A stretch of DNA of 58,777 nucleotides from an uncultured Porphyromonadaceae bacterium (GTDB taxonomy: Bacteria; Bacteroidota; Bacteroidia; Bacteroidales; Muribaculaceae): the NCBI GenBank assembly GCA_947174335.1, contig CAMWIM010000007.1, positions 1-58,777 of the forward strand. Direction: 5' to 3'. This document shows, piece by piece, positions 1 through 6,716 of the stretch (position 1 is the first letter of the stretch; every line of letters begins with the position of its first letter). A program made the position numbers and the translations under genes. A model generated the notes under the pieces. That model was not told the origin of the DNA and searched no databases. It worked only from the letters and a program-made list of their open reading frames with translations.

Positions 1-32
1 GCGAAAGTGGGAGAGTAGGTAACCGCCCCCTC
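1..32 (+). rRNA. rrf: 5S rRNA, 3' end only
   Basis: The window opens inside what looks like the 3' end of a 5S rRNA: the motif GTGGGAGAGTAGGT followed by ACCGCC is the conserved closing strand of bacterial 5S rRNA. The rest of the gene, and presumably the 23S and 16S genes, lie outside the window to the left. The exact 3' end cannot be fixed from the sequence. A strong terminator follows at once, as expected at the end of an rRNA operon. Confidence 0.8.
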
Positions 33-37
33 TACGA

Positions 38-79
38 CGCACCCTTGATGAGCAATTGCTCGCCGAGGGTGCGTTTTTT
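38..79 (+). terminator. rRNA operon terminator
   Basis: Perfect 8-bp stem CGCACCCT/AGGGTGCG (38-45 with 66-73) followed by a run of six T. The loop itself contains a 12-base palindrome, GAGCAATTGCTC (50-61), which could stack as an inner hairpin. It sits directly after the 5S rRNA tail. Confidence 0.9.
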
Positions 80-168
80 GTTCTACATTCTTCAAATTAT
101 CAAAAATAGTTGTATTAATTATCGATTATTAGTAATTTAGCAGTTACAATCTAAATATAATTCTAATA

Positions 169-1227
169 ATGATTCAGAAAAAAAAAGTTAAACTGACACA
201 AGGTATTATTGATATCGTAACCCTTACCAATACATCGGGTGCATCGGTTAAGTTGATTAGTATAGGAGCAGGAGTAATGGCTGTTAATGTTCCGGATAAA
301 TATGGTGTTATAGGCGATGTTGTACTTGGCTATGCAAATGTCGCTGACTACATTGGTGATGGACCTTGCGCCGGAAAGATTCCCGGGAGATATTCAAACA
401 GAATTGCTTTTGGTCGATTTAGTTTAGACGGTGTGGAATACACTTTACCTATCAATAATGGTCCCAACTGTAATCATGGAGGTCCTGACGGATTCCATAA
501 TCAAATATGGACTTTGATTGATTCCTCAGATGATAGTGTAACATTTGAGTACGTTTCGCAGGATGGAGAAGCCGGATTCCCGGGTACCCTCAAAGCAAGA
601 GCATCTTATTGTTGGACCGATGATAATGAACTTCAACTTCATTTGACAGCAACTACTGATAAGAAAACAGTTGTAAACTTGACAAATCATTCTTATTGGA
701 ATCTTGCAGGTCATAATTCAGGTTCGGTCTTAAATCATTTTTTACGATTGAATGCGATTAAATATCTTCTCACAGATAATACGCTTATTCCTAATGGTGT
801 TGAAGCTCCGGTTTTAGGAACTCCAATGGATTTTACGAGTTTAAAAAAAATTGGAGAGAAAATTAATGATGAATTCCCTGCACTCATATATGGGAAAGGT
901 TACGATAACTGTTGGATTGTTGACTCATGGCATCCCGGAATAATTAAGCCTGTAGCAGAATTGGTTGACGAACAGTCGGGTCGCATTCTCGTAGTTAGTA
1001 CAGATCAACCGGGTATCCAAATATATACAGGTAACTGGTTATCGGGATGTCCGGTAAATAAAGCTGGTCGTCCATATGACGATTATGATGGAGTAGCAAT
1101 AGAATGTCAAGACTTCCCAAACTCACCTAATACTCCGTCCTTCCCATCTACTGTTCTCGAACCAGGACAAATATATTCGCGTCATATTAATTTCAAATTT
1201 TCTATAAAAAGCAACAAATGCTCTTGA
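169..1227 (+). CDS. galM: Aldose 1-epimerase (galactose mutarotase)
   Basis: 352 aa, the usual length for GalM. It interconverts the alpha and beta anomers of galactose and glucose, feeding sugars into the Leloir pathway and glycolysis; cytoplasmic, as no signal peptide is seen. Family landmarks are visible: GKIPGRYSNRIA near residues 69-80, the catalytic His in TNHSYWNLAG (about H174), and the catalytic base Glu in AIECQDFPNSPN (about E312). The start is the first ATG and leaves the conserved N-terminal beta-strand region intact. It stands alone between the rRNA operon terminator and a tRNA on the other strand, with no gal genes next to it. I see no clear TAnnTTTG element upstream, so its promoter is unassigned. 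Confidence 0.95.
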   Translation: MIQKKKVKLTQGIIDIVTLTNTSGASVKLISIGAGVMAVNVPDKYGVIGDVVLGYANVADYIGDGPCAGKIPGRYSNRIAFGRFSLDGVEYTLPINNGPNCNHGGPDGFHNQIWTLIDSSDDSVTFEYVSQDGEAGFPGTLKARASYCWTDDNELQLHLTATTDKKTVVNLTNHSYWNLAGHNSGSVLNHFLRLNAIKYLLTDNTLIPNGVEAPVLGTPMDFTSLKKIGEKINDEFPALIYGKGYDNCWIVDSWHPGIIKPVAELVDEQSGRILVVSTDQPGIQIYTGNWLSGCPVNKAGRPYDDYDGVAIECQDFPNSPNTPSFPSTVLEPGQIYSRHINFKFSIKSNKCS

Positions 1228-1319
1228 TATCATATTAGTTGTTAGGAATAGATACTCTATCTTCCTTAAAATCATTTTAAAAATGATATCAAATTTGTAA
1301 ATAAATAGAAACATACAAT

Positions 1320-1370
1320 AAACTGCACCATAAAAGTTATCTTCTAACTTTTATGGCGCAGTTTATTTTT
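1320..1370. terminator. Terminator between galM and tRNA-Thr, probably bidirectional
   Basis: Long inverted repeat: arms 1320-1339 and 1345-1364 pair with one mismatch around a 5-base loop. On the plus strand it is followed by GTTTATTTTT, which suits termination of galM 93 bp upstream. On the minus strand it lies just beyond the tRNA-Thr 3' end, with a weaker T-rich tail. Confidence 0.8.
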
Positions 1371-1375
1371 CGATG

Positions 1376-1448
1376 AGCCGCGAGCGGGGCTCGAACCCGC
1401 GACCTTTTCGTTACGAATGAAATGCTCTACCGACTGAGCTATTGCGGC
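1376..1448 (-). tRNA. tRNA-Thr (CGT)
   Basis: 73 nt cloverleaf on the minus strand with D arm AGCTCAGTCGGTAGAGC, anticodon loop TTCGTAA (anticodon CGT, Thr), and T arm GCGGG-TTCGAGC-CCCGC. CCA is not encoded. The acceptor stem GCCGCAA/TCGCGGC has an A-C mismatch at pair 6-67, and the anticodon stem ends in an A-C opposition at 31-39; the latter is shared with the tRNA-Met in this window. The discriminator base is U. It starts 17 bp after the stop codon of the DUF4270 gene, on the same strand and with no promoter element seen between, so it may be cut from that operon's transcript. Confidence 0.95.
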
Positions 1449-1465
1449 TTGGTTAAAATGGAGTA

Positions 1466-2854
1466 TTAATAGTCTGAGTTTTGTTTACTGAATGTTAAAA
1501 CAACTTTTGACTTGTCGAGTAACAAGTTTGCCATTGTGGGAGTTCCGGTATATGGAACAATTGCATTAACAGTTTCAGTTGTTGTTCCGTAATAGTAATA
1601 GCTTGTTGATGCGTTAGTTGTTGTTTCAAGTGTTACCGGAGTGAGAGTGAAGGTATAGTCTTCTGGCGTAATGTTTCCTTTTTTGAGAAGATCCATCATG
1701 TAACCTCTCATTTCTGAGAACGAATATGATTTTGTTGATGAATCGTATGTCGCAAAGAAAGAGGTTACGTCATCAGTAACCTTGTTATCAATAAAGAATT
1801 TGTTTTTGTCGCGAGATAAAATCATGAGCATTGTCTGCGGAATTGAAATATTGTAGTCATTTTCAATTTTTTCAACAGGTATAGAGAATGTGAGTGTATT
1901 CACGACTGCCATATTTCCCGATTGTGACTTATATGTTTCAATGATTTTAGTTGCGGGGAATTCAATTTCTATGTCACGTCCGGCAGGAGCAACGATTATG
2001 TTTTGTCCATCCTCAACTTTTTGTTTGAGAGACTCGCTCATCGAGTATTTAATTACATTGTTTGATATTACTTCGGGTTGAACTCCATAATAATATCCGA
2101 CATAGTTGACCGTAGTGTCATTACCATTTGAGTTTACAAAGTTCTTGTGGTAATGTAGTCGCATAACGCTTTGAGCAATACGGACAACTCTACCTGAACC
2201 AAATGAATTACTTACATAAAAACCGGGGAATACTTTAGAAAAATTCTGCGGAGTAGCATAGTTCTCGGGGTTTTCTACATATAAAGAATAAAGATTCTGA
2301 GCCAAAGTTTTGGGGAGTGAAACAAAAATATATTTTTGACCCTCTACTTTAGTTGTGTCAGTAACGGCAAGCGTGTTACATTTGTAGATACTTGATGAAA
2401 TGAGATTGTTGGGGTCATAATAACCTTCGGGATCAAAGTCACTATATATCGGAGAGGGCAGAGCCTTATCCAAAGGGTAGATATTCAGTCCCATAGGAAC
2501 AAGTGAATCTCCGATAATATCACTTTCGGGTATACGGAATATCAATCTGAGTGAGTCGATATTTTCAACCTGAACGTTTGTCGTGTCGATTGTTGCAGCC
2601 GGCATGAACTGGGTTACAAAGTCAGACGACAATGAGCCATATTCTTTAGCAGAAATCGAACCGAGTATTTGCGTGATTGTTCGCGATTGGATACGGTGGT
2701 TTTCAACCGACTTTCCGGTAATTACAAATGTTGAGTCAACAATAATTTGCATTTGATCGCCAACGAGTGAGGGACCAATATTTGTGGTATTTTCGCAGGC
2801 AATAAAAAGAACTGCCGGGAGAATTAAAGCTGTCAGGAAACTTAGATGTTTCAT
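1466..2854 (-). CDS. DUF4270 family lipoprotein
   Basis: 462 aa. The N-terminus MKHLSFLTALILPAVLFIAC is a lipoprotein signal peptide with Cys at position 20, followed by ENTTNIGPSLVGDQMQI, which matches the start of the DUF4270 family of Bacteroidota. The rest is rich in beta-strands and serine/threonine, with no enzymatic motif that I recognise. It should be anchored in the outer membrane, facing the periplasm or the surface. It lies 24 bp downstream of the GT5-like gene on the same strand, an order I recall from other Bacteroidales, so the two probably share a transcript. tRNA-Thr follows 17 bp later. Function is unknown. Confidence 0.85.
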   Translation of the reverse strand: MKHLSFLTALILPAVLFIACENTTNIGPSLVGDQMQIIVDSTFVITGKSVENHRIQSRTITQILGSISAKEYGSLSSDFVTQFMPAATIDTTNVQVENIDSLRLIFRIPESDIIGDSLVPMGLNIYPLDKALPSPIYSDFDPEGYYDPNNLISSSIYKCNTLAVTDTTKVEGQKYIFVSLPKTLAQNLYSLYVENPENYATPQNFSKVFPGFYVSNSFGSGRVVRIAQSVMRLHYHKNFVNSNGNDTTVNYVGYYYGVQPEVISNNVIKYSMSESLKQKVEDGQNIIVAPAGRDIEIEFPATKIIETYKSQSGNMAVVNTLTFSIPVEKIENDYNISIPQTMLMILSRDKNKFFIDNKVTDDVTSFFATYDSSTKSYSFSEMRGYMMDLLKKGNITPEDYTFTLTPVTLETTTNASTSYYYYGTTTETVNAIVPYTGTPTMANLLLDKSKVVLTFSKQNSDY

Positions 2855-2878
2855 TGATCTTGGTTAAGTTCTTATCAA

Positions 2879-3691
2879 TTATTTTTGGAGAGAAATGTAG
2901 AAATCGGCAAACGCGGCATCAATATTTTCAGCTCCGGGATATTCAAGGAATGGTTTATCTGATTTACGGGCATACTCAATTAGTTCAGGCTCAATACCAT
3001 CTGATGCTACCGCGATAGCATCGCAATGGTCGATGGCGAGTTTGTTCAGAGCAATGTAGTCAACAGGTCCGTCAAGGAGTGATTTTAGATGTTCATCCTC
3101 AAAGCCGCTCATCTTTAATTTTTCAACAAAACGAGGGTCGAGCGTCCCCTCAAATTTATCATTGAAAAGAGTATATACAATCTTTGATTGGCTGAATGCC
3201 GGGTCATCGTGATATTGTTTTTTAAGATAGAGTGGAGCGAGAGATGTAATCCATCCGGTATTTTGAATAATGGCTGCTGACCATTTCAGTTTTTTTACAG
3301 TTTCGATAACACCTCTGATGTAGAACATGATGCGTTCATCATTGTCTTCAGGGAAAAGGCGTGTTTCGATGTCGGTTACATTATGTCGCTGGAAATAGTC
3401 ATCATTATCAATAAAGTAAACCTGCATTCTCGAGGGGAGCAGTGTTGCTACTTTGATGATCAAAGGGTGATCAGCATCATCAATGATAATGTTCATTCCA
3501 GATAATCTAATCACTTCGTGAAGTTGATTACGGCGTTCATTAATGATACCGTATTTAGGCATGAATGTGCGTACTTCATAGCCTTTGTTTTGCATTTCCT
3601 GAGGTAAGTCACGACTATAGGTTGAAAGTTCGCTCTCAGAAAGGTAGGGCGCAATTTCTTGCGAAATGTAAAGTATTTTGGGCTTACTCAT
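2879..3691 (-). CDS. Stand-alone glycogen/starch synthase N-terminal (GT5-like) domain protein
   Basis: 270 aa. The opening KPKILYISQEIAPY and KGYEVRTFMPKYGII follow the glycogen synthase catalytic N-terminal domain (GT5), and the protein ends where the second Rossmann domain of a full synthase (about 480 aa) would begin. The KxGGLAD motif that contacts ADP-glucose is replaced by SESELST at residues 18-24. With half the active site absent and this motif lost, glucan synthase activity is unlikely (inference). Short proteins of this kind next to DUF4270 genes occur in Bacteroidales, so it is probably a conserved variant and not a truncation in this strain. A TATCTTTG element lies 35 bp upstream of the ATG. 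Confidence 0.8.
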   Translation of the reverse strand: MSKPKILYISQEIAPYLSESELSTYSRDLPQEMQNKGYEVRTFMPKYGIINERRNQLHEVIRLSGMNIIIDDADHPLIIKVATLLPSRMQVYFIDNDDYFQRHNVTDIETRLFPEDNDERIMFYIRGVIETVKKLKWSAAIIQNTGWITSLAPLYLKKQYHDDPAFSQSKIVYTLFNDKFEGTLDPRFVEKLKMSGFEDEHLKSLLDGPVDYIALNKLAIDHCDAIAVASDGIEPELIEYARKSDKPFLEYPGAENIDAAFADFYISLQK

Positions 3692-3725
3692 TAATCAGTT
3701 TTGCTTAATGTAACGAATCATTTTG

Positions 3726-3733
3726 CAAAGATA
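3726..3733 (-). promoter_or_regulatory. -7 element (TATCTTTG) of the GT5-DUF4270 operon
   Basis: Minus-strand TATCTTTG fits the Bacteroidota -7 consensus TAnnTTTG. No convincing -33 TTTG is seen at the expected distance. It is placed for a leader of about 30 nt. Confidence 0.6.
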
Positions 3734-3825
3734 CTAATTATTTTTGAATTTTCAGCTATTCTTGGCATACCTATCTGCTTAAGAATCTGTAAAATTACTT
3801 AAAATTGAGAGTGAATATACAATTA

Positions 3826-4623
3826 TTAGATGTCTAATTTGAATGAATCGGCATCATTGATGACTGGTAGACGTCGTCGAACGTCGTTTATGAATTCGCG
3901 GTCAACGCATGCTGAAACGAGTTTGGATGTTGGGTCGATTCTGCCACACGGCTTGCCCCATGGGTCAAATATAAATGACAAATTATCATAATTACCATAG
4001 TCGTCATCGCCTGATCTGTTGGCTCCTACGACATAACACTGGTTTTCGATAGCACGTGAGATAAGAAGATGTTCCCATGCATATTTTCGGGCATTAGGCC
4101 AATTTGCCGGAATTAGCATAATATCAAACTGTTGGTTAACATTTCGACACCATACCGGGAAACGTATGTCATAGCAAATAACCATAGTTATATTCCACCC
4201 CATATAATTTATGATAGGCGATTGTTGATTACCGCCTGTCAAAATACGGCTTTCGGAGCTAATAGAAAAGAGGTGATGTTTGTCATAGTATGTCTCATTG
4301 CCATCTGGTTCGATGAAAAACGCGCGATTAAAAAATTGATTATTGTCATTACACAAAAAACTTCCCGAAAAAGCGGCTCCGGTTTTCTTTGAAAGTTGTC
4401 TTATTGAATTTAGAACATCTCCGTCAATCGGTTGAGCATACTTGACAACTTCGTTTTTATCAGCTATAAATCCTGTCGAGAATAATTCAGGTAGAACTAT
4501 TATGTTTGATTTTCCCACTCCACACAGTGATACGAGCTGTTCAATCTGACGTATGTTGGTGTCAGGGTCAGCCTGTTTGATGTCAAGTGGTATTATTGTT
4601 ATTTTTAAAGAATCTAAATTCAT
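3826..4623 (-). CDS. Nitrilase-superfamily amidohydrolase, probable omega-amidase (YafV/NIT2 type)
   Basis: 265 aa, single carbon-nitrogen hydrolase domain. The catalytic Glu-Lys-Cys triad is visible: E46 in VLPELFSTGF, K115 in YYDKHHLFS, and C150 in VICYDIRFP. The DKHHLFS and CYDIRFP variants are typical of the omega-amidase branch, which hydrolyses alpha-ketoglutaramate or alpha-ketosuccinamate, a metabolite repair role. Cytoplasmic. It begins one base after the stop of the acyltransferase gene, so translation is probably coupled, and it is the last gene of the thrA-led cluster. Another amide substrate cannot be excluded. Confidence 0.85.
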   Translation of the reverse strand: MNLDSLKITIIPLDIKQADPDTNIRQIEQLVSLCGVGKSNIIVLPELFSTGFIADKNEVVKYAQPIDGDVLNSIRQLSKKTGAAFSGSFLCNDNNQFFNRAFFIEPDGNETYYDKHHLFSISSESRILTGGNQQSPIINYMGWNITMVICYDIRFPVWCRNVNQQFDIMLIPANWPNARKYAWEHLLISRAIENQCYVVGANRSGDDDYGNYDNLSFIFDPWGKPCGRIDPTSKLVSACVDREFINDVRRRLPVINDADSFKLDI

Positions 4624-4624
4624 T

Positions 4625-5173
4625 TTATTCGGTCTCGCTTGAGAAATTCTTGGGATTCTTACCTGTGAATTTGCTGTAATACTGTTTAATAGCCTTCATA
4701 TCGGCATCGTTATCACCGGTTGGAGTGAAGGTGTCGGTTATTGTTATTTTCTTCGTCTTATAATCAATTGCACCGAGAACGATAGGAATATTGGCTTGGC
4801 GTGCAATTTCGAGAAAGCCGGTATGCCATTTTGTAGTTCGGCTACGTGTCCCTTCGGGGGTAATTGCGAGAGCCAAGCGAGCGCTTGTTTTATATTTTTC
4901 AATAAGGTAATCAACGAGCGAACGTGTTTTGTTCCGGCGAACAACCGGTACACCTCCGATTGATTTAAAAATTGGACCTAATGGCCAAAAGAACCAAGAT
5001 TCTTTCATTAAGAATCCGGCTTTACGACCGACCGATGCATAGGCGAGTTTACCAAGAATAAAGTCCCAGTTACTTGTATGTGGAGCCACACAAATAATTG
5101 ATTTTGGATAGTCAGGAACTGTTACGTCAACAGTCCAACCTGCTATTTTTAATATGAGACCTGATAAGTTCAT
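4625..5173 (-). CDS. 1-acyl-sn-glycerol-3-phosphate acyltransferase family protein (PlsC-like)
   Basis: 182 aa, short for the family but with both main acyltransferase motifs: HTSNWD (H32, D37; the HX4D catalytic pair) and TPEGTRS (E107), the phosphate-binding motif. The acyl acceptor may be lysophosphatidic acid or another lysolipid. It should be a peripheral or monotopic inner-membrane enzyme; the N-terminus is hydrophobic but has no clear signal peptide. A stable hairpin sits 12 bases upstream of the start codon. The next gene, the omega-amidase-like hydrolase, follows after one base. Small PlsC-like proteins of this type are common in Bacteroidota, and their substrate is often not established. 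Confidence 0.85.
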   Translation of the reverse strand: MNLSGLILKIAGWTVDVTVPDYPKSIICVAPHTSNWDFILGKLAYASVGRKAGFLMKESWFFWPLGPIFKSIGGVPVVRRNKTRSLVDYLIEKYKTSARLALAITPEGTRSRTTKWHTGFLEIARQANIPIVLGAIDYKTKKITITDTFTPTGDNDADMKAIKQYYSKFTGKNPKNFSSETE

Positions 5174-5185
5174 GAGAAATGGTAG

Positions 5186-5214
5186 GGGAGTGAGTCCGGT
5201 TGGGATTCACTCCC
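5186..5214 (-). other. Intercistronic hairpin in front of the acyltransferase start
   Basis: Arms 5186-5197 and 5203-5214 pair over 12 bp (one G-U) around a 5-base loop. In the direction of transcription (minus) it lies after the stop of the 111-aa gene and ends 12 bases before the acyltransferase ATG, without a T-run, so it is not a normal terminator for this operon. On the plus strand it is followed by GCTTTTT, but no plus-strand gene ends here. Confidence 0.6.
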
Positions 5215-5227
5215 GCTTTTTACGGTA

Positions 5228-5563
5228 TTATTTTGTTTTCTTTGCCGGAAGTGCCTTATTCATATCTCCGACAATATCTTGCAGTTCTTTATTGAACTCT
5301 TTTTCAAGTGATTTAAATGCTTTAGAATAATATTCACGACGAGCTTTGTTGTATTGTGCGCGTGAATCAAAGTCTTTAGGGGTTTTGTCAAATGTCACAG
5401 ATGTGCGACGGAGTGATGAAGTTTGAAGGTGTGCAGTTTTGAGAATAATATCATTAAACTCTTCAATCTTTGCGCCGGGCAAACAGTGTGTTGCAAAAAG
5501 ACATTGACTAACGACGTCACCGCAAATATAGCGGATGTTTTTTTTCAGAGTTCTACGGTTCAT
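5228..5563 (-). CDS. Conserved-looking hypothetical protein, 111 aa
   Basis: I do not recognise a family with certainty. The protein is basic, with no signal peptide or membrane segment. The N-terminal half contains three Cys (CGD, QCLF, HCLP) and the C-terminal half is predicted helical and charged (YNKARREYYSKAFKSLEKEF), ending in a lysine-rich tail. It lies 27 bp after the threonine-synthase-like gene and 54 bp before the acyltransferase gene on the same strand, so it is probably part of that transcript. The intact frame, start position and tight spacing support a real gene. Confidence 0.65.
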   Translation of the reverse strand: MNRRTLKKNIRYICGDVVSQCLFATHCLPGAKIEEFNDIILKTAHLQTSSLRRTSVTFDKTPKDFDSRAQYNKARREYYSKAFKSLEKEFNKELQDIVGDMNKALPAKKTK

Positions 5564-5590
5564 AATAATATAGTTTTATTAATTAAACAA

Positions 5591-6679
5591 TTAAAGGGGC
5601 TTGTTATGTTCATTTATAACCTTATTTAATGCTGTAGCCGAAAGTGCGATATGGGTTACTTTCTGAGAATGACCCTTGGGATGGGGCTTGAATATGCAAC
5701 GGCTTGGGTCATCGGTCTTGAGGGTGATGACAATTTCGTCATCAGCGATAGCTTTATCACTTGGCAACTCAAGATCTATTTTGTTAGGATTATTCTTTAA
5801 CAATGCTCTGAGACGGGATTCGTTAGTGATATCTGACGCATCGAGGTCATTGGTTAAAATAGCCATAAAGCGTTTTACCGGTAATCCCATTTTGCTTGCA
5901 ATTACAGCAGCGGTGGCATTCCCGAGATTTTCGGTCGGTGTGGCAATGACAACTTTGTCGATCGGACGGTCTAAAGCCGCCAACCGAGCGTAGGCATAGA
6001 AAAAATAAATTACACGCGGCAACAGTATAGCGATGTTAACTGAATTAGCGGTCAATAATGGAATCTCACTTTTATTTTGAGATGAAAGAATAACATCTTT
6101 AACAAGGTTCTGACACTCATGGAAAGAGCCGGCAACCTCAATTGGAACAACTTGTGAGCCGTAGTCAAGCAAATTTGAGCGACGGCAATCACTCAAACTA
6201 CCTGTCGGATAGACAACAAAAGTATTCACATCATTAAGGGTTGAAAAGGCATCGGCAACAGCGTTACCAACGTTATCGCTGGTTACAACAACTATATTTG
6301 TCGGCTCATTTCTGCGTATAATTTCGACATAGCTTGCCATAAACCGGGCACTTATGTCGTTGTAATTGTTTGTGGGGCCTTGAGTCAGATCAAGTGTAAA
6401 GCGGTTTGGTTCGGTTTCTTCAAACGGTATTTCAAAATTGATGGCTTTTTCAACAAGTTCTTTGATTTTTACTGATGGTATATCAGAGCCAAAGAACATA
6501 TTGGCAACTACATAGCCAATCTCAGGGAGAGACATGGCTGAAATATTATTGAAGAATGCACGAGGAATTGACGGTAAAGACTCTGGAAGATATAGCGAGC
6601 CGTCAGGTGCGATTCCACGCATGACGGTTTCGTGTAGCCCAATGGCAGGAGTTTTTTCGTTTACCGGTATATATAACAT
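5591..6679 (-). CDS. Threonine-synthase-like protein lacking the PLP lysine (probable pseudoenzyme)
   Basis: 362 aa, against about 430 for bacterial threonine synthase (fold type II PLP enzyme; O-phosphohomoserine to threonine). The N-terminal domain (residues 1-90) and overall order of motifs follow ThrC. The PLP-lysine motif, normally GPTLAFKD followed by GARFMA, reads GPTNNYND then ISARFMA (101-115), so the Schiff-base lysine is N107. The phosphate loop SGNTGSA reads SDNVGNA (134-140), and the later GNFGN motif reads ENLGN (250-254). About 70 residues are missing from the C-terminal half. The frame is open throughout with normal codon use, which argues against a decaying pseudogene. It follows thrA by 37 bp, the usual place of thrBC. 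It may bind a ligand or partner without catalysis (inference). Confidence 0.85.
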   Translation of the reverse strand: MLYIPVNEKTPAIGLHETVMRGIAPDGSLYLPESLPSIPRAFFNNISAMSLPEIGYVVANMFFGSDIPSVKIKELVEKAINFEIPFEETEPNRFTLDLTQGPTNNYNDISARFMASYVEIIRRNEPTNIVVVTSDNVGNAVADAFSTLNDVNTFVVYPTGSLSDCRRSNLLDYGSQVVPIEVAGSFHECQNLVKDVILSSQNKSEIPLLTANSVNIAILLPRVIYFFYAYARLAALDRPIDKVVIATPTENLGNATAAVIASKMGLPVKRFMAILTNDLDASDITNESRLRALLKNNPNKIDLELPSDKAIADDEIVITLKTDDPSRCIFKPHPKGHSQKVTHIALSATALNKVINEHNKPL

Positions 6680-6716
6680 AGATTATTTACTTGATATTTT
6701 TGTATTTACAAAGAAT

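Noticed and set aside
5591-6679. Reading the threonine-synthase-like gene as a broken pseudogene
   Set aside because: The frame is open from start to stop, codon use is like its neighbours, and conserved structural motifs are kept; a pseudoenzyme is the better explanation.
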